Assembly (NCBI GenBank): GCA_001805845.1
Contig: MHHA01000002.1
Coordinates: 1-9,513, forward strand
Reading direction: 5' to 3'
DNA: 9,513 bases
Source: Omnitrophica WOR_2 bacterium RIFCSPLOWO2_12_FULL_46_30
GTDB taxonomy: Bacteria > Omnitrophota > Gorgyraeia > Gygaellales > UBA12090
Shown here: positions 7,035-9,513 of the stretch, in pieces
Layout: every line of letters begins with the position of its first letter
Position numbering within the stretch: the first letter of the stretch is position 1
The notes under the pieces: model-generated
Databases searched by the model: none
What the model saw: the letters and a program-made list of their open reading frames with translations, nothing else
Told to the model about the DNA's origin: nothing
Position numbers and translations under genes: made by a program

Positions 7035-7842
7035 GCGCCTGAAGAAAATAACACTTGCGCTCCTTGCAGCGATGATAGGCATATCTTGCGTTTGGCATTA
7101 TGCTTATGGCACGGCAGAATTAAAATATTTTCCTTTCAATAAAAAAGATACGTTAAAAGAATGGAAGGAAAAGATTTTCCACGGCAGGGTTCTTTATGAG
7201 GTTAAGCCGGAAAGCCCAAAAGGATATCTATCCGCGAGGAGCGACAAGGCCTCATCGGGCTTATATTATCAAATAAGCTTTAGCCCTAAAAGGTATCCCT
7301 ATATCAGCTGGAGCTGGAAGGTCGGGAGGTTTCCTTCTAAAGCTCAAAGTAAAGATATAAGCAAAAAGTCATGGATAGAGCGCGATGACTATGCGGTGAG
7401 GGTATATGTAATTTTCCCGGCCTTTATTTTTACTAATACCAGATGTATAGAATATATCTGGGCAGAAGGCCTGCCCAGAGGCACAGTGCTTACCAGCCCT
7501 TTTTACAAAAATATCAAACTTATCATCTTAGAGTCGGGCAGTGAAAAACTCGGAGAGTGGGTTCTTGAGGAGCGTAATATCGCAGACGATTACAGGTTAG
7601 CATTTGGTAAATTGCCTGGGGGCAATGTAGGCGCTATTGCGCTGATGTCTGACGCGGATAACACGCAAAGCAGCTGTGAGGGATATTATGCTGATATAAA
7701 AGTAGGATACCCACAGCCAATTCTTCAGCCTGCAAAAGTAGAAGAAGAAAGAAAACTAAAACCAAAGAAGGGCATATCGGAGTTTTTGGAATATATTAAG
7801 CGAATGTTACGTTGGGTGAAAAGGGGTGAACTCTTGAGGTGA
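7027..7842 (+). CDS. DUF3047-family exported protein
   Basis: A 271-residue protein of unknown function. The N-terminus is a typical export signal: KRLKK, a hydrophobic stretch about 8-23, and probable cleavage near AYG-TA (26-30). The C at 21 lacks a proper lipobox, so a lipoprotein is unlikely. The mature part has the DUF3047 pattern: paired tryptophans in YISWSWKV (92-99), RDDYAVRVYVIF (119-130), WAEGLP (145-150) and a late SDADNT (208-213) before a terminal strand. The fold is probably a beta-sandwich resembling carbohydrate-binding modules, which is inference. A charged tail of about 40 residues follows (from 232). The start ATG lies inside the end of the patatin gene (8-nt overlap), so translation is likely coupled. 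It would act in the periplasm or envelope, next to a lipase and a membrane protein made from the same operon. Confidence 0.75.
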   Translation: MSKRLKKITLALLAAMIGISCVWHYAYGTAELKYFPFNKKDTLKEWKEKIFHGRVLYEVKPESPKGYLSARSDKASSGLYYQISFSPKRYPYISWSWKVGRFPSKAQSKDISKKSWIERDDYAVRVYVIFPAFIFTNTRCIEYIWAEGLPRGTVLTSPFYKNIKLIILESGSEKLGEWVLEERNIADDYRLAFGKLPGGNVGAIALMSDADNTQSSCEGYYADIKVGYPQPILQPAKVEEERKLKPKKGISEFLEYIKRMLRWVKRGELLR

Positions 7843-7845
7843 GAG

Positions 7846-8271
7846 ATGACCAGAAAAAAGGAATGCCGCACTTATTTTTGTATTGCCAATCGCTTCCAGA
7901 GGAAGATTTTAACGTTGGTATTTTTTTCAACTGTCGTGCCGATGGTTATCAGCGTGATCTGCCTGTATTATTTGATTTTTAATCTTATTGCCGGCGAGCT
8001 TGGGATGCCTGAGGCGATCGGCTATACTTTAATCCCGGCGGCCAGAAAGACAGCTCTGATAGCCATAGCCGGTTTTGTAATCTCGGTATTTTTAATCTGG
8101 ATGTGGGCCCTACGGGTGTCGCATAAGTTAGCCGGCCCCTTAGAACGCCTCTGCAGGGATTTAGACGAGCGCTTGTCCGGTAAGAAAAAAGGCTACATCT
8201 ATTTTAGAAAAAGCGATTACCTGGGAATAGTGGTCGGCAGGATAAATTCATTATTAGATAAAGTAAGATAA
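7846..8271 (+). CDS. Small two-helix membrane protein with HAMP-like tail
   Basis: A 141-residue protein with transmembrane helices at about 21-47 and 68-89 joined by a short loop of about 20 residues outside the membrane. The second helix leads into a HAMP-like segment: ALRVSHKLAGPLERL (88-102, with the conserved proline P98), a basic linker, and a closing SDYLGIVVGRINSLLDKV (123-140) that mimics the 'DE-x-x-x-L-x-x-x-N' end of HAMP domains. No kinase, cyclase or methyl-accepting output domain follows. It may be a stand-alone signalling adaptor or a truncated sensor. The start is ATG 7846 with GAGGT at 7836-7840, overlapping the end of the upstream gene; the 3-nt gap shows co-expression. The extracytoplasmic loop is too short for a ligand-binding domain. 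Function unknown. Confidence 0.7.
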   Translation: MTRKKECRTYFCIANRFQRKILTLVFFSTVVPMVISVICLYYLIFNLIAGELGMPEAIGYTLIPAARKTALIAIAGFVISVFLIWMWALRVSHKLAGPLERLCRDLDERLSGKKKGYIYFRKSDYLGIVVGRINSLLDKVR

Positions 8272-8313
8272 AAAACGCAAAAATACATTTCCCAGTGGCG
8301 GGTGAGATTTTTC

Positions 8314-8343
8314 TTGACAAGAACAGATTTTATGGTATATGTT
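8314..8343 (+). promoter_or_regulatory. Sigma70-type promoter before the csp leader RNA
   Basis: A perfect TTGACA -35 box lies at 8314-8319. The -10 is either TATATG at 8336-8341 (16-bp spacer) or TATGTT at 8338-8343 (18-bp spacer), each matching four of six bases. Transcription would start near 8348-8350. The first gene downstream is the cold-shock protein at 8546, but an intrinsic terminator intervenes, so the promoter serves a short RNA, a regulated csp leader, or both. Confidence 0.65.
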
Positions 8344-8362
8344 AAAGTCATTAAGTAGCAGG

Positions 8363-8380
8363 CCCCGAGGTAAAGCCGGG
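8363..8380 (+). repeat. GA-bulged hairpin motif, copy 1
   Basis: CCCCGAGGTAAAGCCGGG shares 16 of 18 bases with copy 2 at 8479-8496. The paired bases and the GA bulge are the same; both differences fall in the five-base loop (TAAAG against GAATG). Preservation of the stem with loop variation suggests a selected RNA structure, possibly a protein-binding site. With only two copies this is suggestive, not proven. Confidence 0.6.
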
Positions 8381-8423
8381 CAGGCAGTTATGGATGGCAA
8401 GGAGACAAGTTTTTGACCTTAAT

Positions 8424-8468
8424 AACCGTAAGGCGAGAAATTAAATAAAAAATCCTTACGGTTTTTTT
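8424..8468 (+). terminator. Intrinsic terminator upstream of csp
   Basis: AACCGTAAGG (8424-8433) and CCTTACGGTT (8454-8463) form a perfect 10-bp stem around a 20-nt AT-rich loop. A run of seven T at 8462-8468 completes a standard rho-independent terminator. It lies about 75-120 nt after the promoter at 8314 and 78 nt before csp, so it either ends a separate small RNA or acts as an attenuator for csp. Confidence 0.85.
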
Positions 8469-8478
8469 CTTATACCCG

Positions 8479-8497
8479 CCCCGAGGGAATGCCGGGG
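8479..8497 (+). repeat. GA-bulged hairpin motif, copy 2 (csp 5' UTR)
   Basis: CCCC (8479-8482) pairs with GGGG (8494-8497); a GA bulge (8483-8484) and two G-C pairs (8485-8486 with 8492-8493) close a GAATG loop. It is nearly identical to copy 1 and lies 48 nt before the csp start codon, upstream of the ribosome binding site. Shared hairpins would let one factor bind both the short RNA and the csp mRNA. Confidence 0.6.
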
Positions 8498-8545
8498 TGA
8501 GGCGCTGCCAAAATTCTATAAAGAAAGGAAGGTGAGATAAAGTAA

Positions 8546-8749
8546 ATGCCAAGAGGTAAAGTGAAGTGGTTTAGCAATCAAAAGGGTTACGGTTTCATTA
8601 CTCCTGAAAACGGTAAGGATGTATTCGTGCATCATACTGCGATTAAGGGTGATGGCTATAAAACTTTAGCAGAAGGCCAGGAAGTTGATTTTGAGATTAC
8701 CCAGGGGCCAAAAGGCGAGCAGGCAATTAACGTGGTTAAAGTGGGCTAA
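8546..8749 (+). CDS. csp: Cold-shock domain protein (CspA family)
   Basis: A 67-residue single cold-shock domain, the standard length. It should bind single-stranded RNA and DNA and melt RNA secondary structure, acting as an RNA chaperone or antiterminator in the cytoplasm. Visible hallmarks are GKVKWF (4-9), RNP1 KGYGFI (13-18) and RNP2 VFVHH (26-30), then EGQEVDFEITQGPKGEQAINV (43-63) forming the last strands. The start ATG follows a purine-rich ribosome binding region (AAGGAAGGTGAG, 8524-8535). Its 5' UTR contains a GA-bulged hairpin and lies behind an intrinsic terminator, so expression may depend on readthrough, a common theme for proteins that themselves promote antitermination. The gene sits directly upstream of the rRNA operon with no obvious terminator between. 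The family is certain; whether it is cold-inducible cannot be seen. Confidence 0.96.
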   Translation: MPRGKVKWFSNQKGYGFITPENGKDVFVHHTAIKGDGYKTLAEGQEVDFEITQGPKGEQAINVVKVG

Positions 8750-8754
8750 TCCTT

Positions 8755-8805
8755 AAGGCCGGCCCAGGCTATTGGTGAACAGGCGTAGAGCAATCAAACC
8801 GGCTT
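8755..8805 (+). other. Possible structured 3' UTR of csp
   Basis: GCCGG (8758-8762) can pair with CCGGC (8799-8803), extended outward by AA with TT past a one-base bulge, with a nested ATTG/CAAT pair (8771-8774, 8791-8794). No T run follows, so it is not a standard intrinsic terminator. It may stabilise the csp mRNA end, or be chance; csp transcription could continue into the rRNA leader. Confidence 0.3.
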
Positions 8806-8830
8806 CCTATCAAAGGCTTACGTTCCGCTG

Positions 8831-8863
8831 TAAAAACAAAAATAACATAAAAACAAAAATAAC
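8831..8863 (+). promoter_or_regulatory. UP-element-like tandem A-rich repeat
   Basis: The 16-base unit TAAAAACAAAAATAAC occurs twice (8831-8846 and 8848-8863) with one base between, and the second copy abuts the -35 box of the rRNA promoter. A-tracts in this position match the location and composition of UP elements that recruit the RNA polymerase alpha subunits and strengthen rRNA promoters. The exact tandem repetition at a 17-base period is unusual. Confidence 0.6.
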
Positions 8864-8891
8864 TTGACAAATATCTAATCAGATGTATACT
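8864..8891 (+). promoter_or_regulatory. Strong promoter of the rRNA operon leader
   Basis: TTGACA (8864-8869) is a perfect -35 box. TATACT (8886-8891) matches the -10 consensus at five of six positions, with a 16-bp spacer. The start point would be about 8898-8900. The upstream A-rich repeat and the downstream boxA and 16S gene mark it as the likely main rRNA promoter, although about 310 nt and a terminator-like hairpin separate it from mature 16S. Confidence 0.85.
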
Positions 8892-8897
8892 GTATGT

Positions 8898-9068
8898 TTG
8901 GGAAAGAGAATCCTTAATTTGATTAAAAGAGAGGATTTAAAATAAAGCGTGGAATTCAAAACCACAGAAATTGACAGTTTTGAGTAGTTATTTATCGACG
9001 GAATAAGCGCATTTCTGCAGGAAATGCAGTAATAAAAAAGCGCTCTTGATTCGCCGGAGCGTTTTTTT
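8898..9068 (+). ncRNA. rRNA leader RNA or independent small RNA of about 170 nt
   Basis: This stretch runs from the predicted start of the strong promoter to the T run at 9062-9068. It folds several local stems: AATCCT/AGGATT (8909-8914 with 8932-8937, with nested TAAT/ATTA), GTGG/CCAC (8949-8952 with 8962-8965) or alternatively TCAAAAC/GTTTTGA (8956-8962 with 8977-8983), and GCATTTC/GAAATGC (9009-9015 with 9021-9027). AGCGC (9006-9010) could also pair with GCGCT (9040-9044), competing with the terminator stem. It could be a leader with alternative folds or a free small RNA; the ends do not pair as in 6S RNA. Confidence 0.45.
9034..9068 (+). terminator. Terminator-like hairpin inside the rRNA leader
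   Basis: CGCTC (9041-9045) pairs with GAGCG (9057-9061). The stem continues outward through a G-U pair into A6 (9034-9039) against the T run (9062-9068), giving the A-tract/stem/T-tract form of a bidirectional intrinsic terminator. It lies between the only strong promoter and the 16S gene, so rRNA transcription must pass it or start after it. A weak alternative promoter, TTGATT (9046-9051) with TATTTA (9068-9073), overlaps it. Confidence 0.7.
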
Positions 9069-9083
9069 ATTTATTATTGCAGG

Positions 9084-9121
9084 AACACAAATTTCGTGCT
9101 CTATTGAGCTGTATTTGTGTT
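9084..9121 (+). other. Stem-loop in rRNA leader
   Basis: AACACAAAT (9084-9092) pairs perfectly with ATTTGTGTT (9113-9121), and GCTC (9098-9101) with GAGC (9106-9109) caps the structure with a TATT loop. The arrangement, a hairpin about 12 nt before a boxA-like site, resembles the nut-like antitermination regions of rRNA leaders, where a boxB-type stem and boxA cooperate, although here the stem comes first. Confidence 0.55.
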
Positions 9122-9132
9122 TCTCTCGCTTC

Positions 9133-9146
9133 TGTTCTTTGAGAAT
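9133..9146 (+). promoter_or_regulatory. boxA-like rRNA antitermination site
   Basis: TGTTCTTTGAGAAT closely resembles rRNA boxA sequences (TGCTCTTTAACA in E. coli, GTTCTTTGAAAACT in many Gram-positives). NusB and S10 bind boxA RNA and make RNA polymerase resistant to premature termination on untranslated rRNA. It lies about 60 nt before mature 16S, the expected position. Note that it comes after the terminator-like hairpin at 9034-9068, so it could not help polymerase pass that one. Confidence 0.75.
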
Positions 9147-9168
9147 TGAATAGCCAAGTTGTGTTTCA

Positions 9169-9189
9169 CTGATTTCGTAAAGAAATCAG
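9169..9189 (+). other. Hairpin immediately before 16S rRNA
   Basis: CTGATTTC (9169-9176) and GAAATCAG (9182-9189) form a perfect 8-bp stem with a 5-nt loop, ending about 17 nt before the mature 16S 5' end. It probably takes part in folding or trimming of the 16S precursor. The long-range processing stem with the 3' side of 16S cannot be judged because that side is outside the window. Confidence 0.5.
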
Positions 9190-9206
9190 CTGAGGATTAA
9201 AATTTC

Positions 9207-9513
<307 letters not shown>

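Larger units (their letters stand above)
8349..8468 (+). ncRNA. Candidate small RNA or attenuated leader upstream of csp
   Basis: A transcript of about 120 nt is bounded by the promoter at 8314-8343 and the terminator at 8424-8468. Its central part (8361-8403) is GC- and purine-rich, unlike the AT-rich flanks. It folds a hairpin with CCC (8364-8366) against GGG (8378-8380), a GA bulge (8367-8368), GG/CC pairs and a five-base loop. A near copy of this hairpin occurs in the csp 5' UTR. I compared it by memory with GEMM (c-di-GMP), glycine, THF, ZTP, fluoride, preQ1, SRP and 6S RNA patterns and saw no match. A mini-ORF of eight sense codons (ATG 8390 to TGA 8416) lies inside it, but has no clear ribosome binding site. 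Confidence 0.5.
8750..9206 (+). other. csp-16S intergenic region: promoter, structured leader, terminator-like stem, boxA
   Basis: These 457 bases contain no convincing protein gene. In order they hold a possible 3' UTR stem (8755-8805), a tandem A-rich repeat (8831-8863), a strong promoter (8864-8891), a set of small hairpins (8909-9027), a terminator-like hairpin (9034-9068), a long stem-loop (9084-9121), a boxA-like site (9133-9146) and a stem just before 16S (9169-9189). No tRNA gene is present. Confidence 0.8.

Noticed and set aside
7027..7092. Lipoprotein signal in the DUF3047 protein (Cys21)
   Set aside because: The residues before the Cys (GIS) do not fit a lipobox; ordinary signal-peptide cleavage near residues 28-30 is more likely.
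8272..8310. Terminator after the HAMP-like gene (CCC/GGG at 8291-8302)
   Set aside because: A three-base-pair stem is too weak to support.
8971..8998. Second rRNA promoter (TTGACA 8971 with TATCGA 8993)
   Set aside because: The -35 is perfect, but the -10 is poor and it would still lie before the terminator-like hairpin; not strong enough to list.

Overview
The window looks like a chromosomal segment of a Gram-negative-type, uncultured-lineage bacterium. It ends in the 5' part of a 16S rRNA gene whose GGATTAGGCATGCAAGTCG segment and 'GAGTAATACGCGAGTAATCTACC' wording suggest the PVC superphylum or its relatives, with Omnitrophota (former OP3) my best guess. That is recalled resemblance, not a tree. 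All genes are on the + strand and base composition is moderate, apart from a short GC-rich patch at 671-692.

Region 1 (1-719) holds a two-gene toxin-antitoxin module: a PF09720-type antitoxin and a ParE/RelE-type toxin. Its promoter contains a 12-bp perfect palindrome that may be the autoregulatory operator. Between the toxin and the next gene lies what I read as the broken 3' end of a thiolase gene (about 609-710). It keeps the thiolase active-site cysteine signature GLASLCVGGGRGAG, and it needs two single-base corrections to read through to a normal C-terminus. The thiolase body is absent.

Region 2 (720-4713) carries two beta-oxidation genes. One encodes a fused enoyl-CoA hydratase/3-hydroxyacyl-CoA dehydrogenase (FadJ-like). 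The other encodes a long, VLCAD/ACAD9-like acyl-CoA dehydrogenase with a hydrophobic C-terminal extension. With the thiolase relic in front, the ancestral layout was probably a full thiolase-FadJ-acyl-CoA dehydrogenase cassette that has lost its thiolase.

Region 3 (4714-4892) is a dense cluster of inverted repeats without coding content. It also makes the start of the next gene ambiguous.

Region 4 (4893-8271) is a tightly packed three-gene set. The first gene encodes an NTE-like protein with a cyclic-nucleotide-binding-like domain, a MinD/ParA-like P-loop domain and a patatin lipase. The second encodes a DUF3047-type exported protein and overlaps it by 8 nt. The third, 3 nt further on, encodes a small two-helix membrane protein with a HAMP-like tail. 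Together they suggest an envelope or lipid-related function; this is inference.

Region 5 (8272-9513) is dominated by RNA. A promoter drives a short transcript that ends at a strong intrinsic terminator. A cold-shock protein gene follows; its 5' UTR repeats a GA-bulged hairpin also found in the short transcript. After csp comes a second strong promoter with an A-rich tandem repeat upstream, a structured leader of about 170 nt ending in another terminator-like hairpin, a boxA-like antitermination site, further stems, and the 16S rRNA gene, cut off by the window end.
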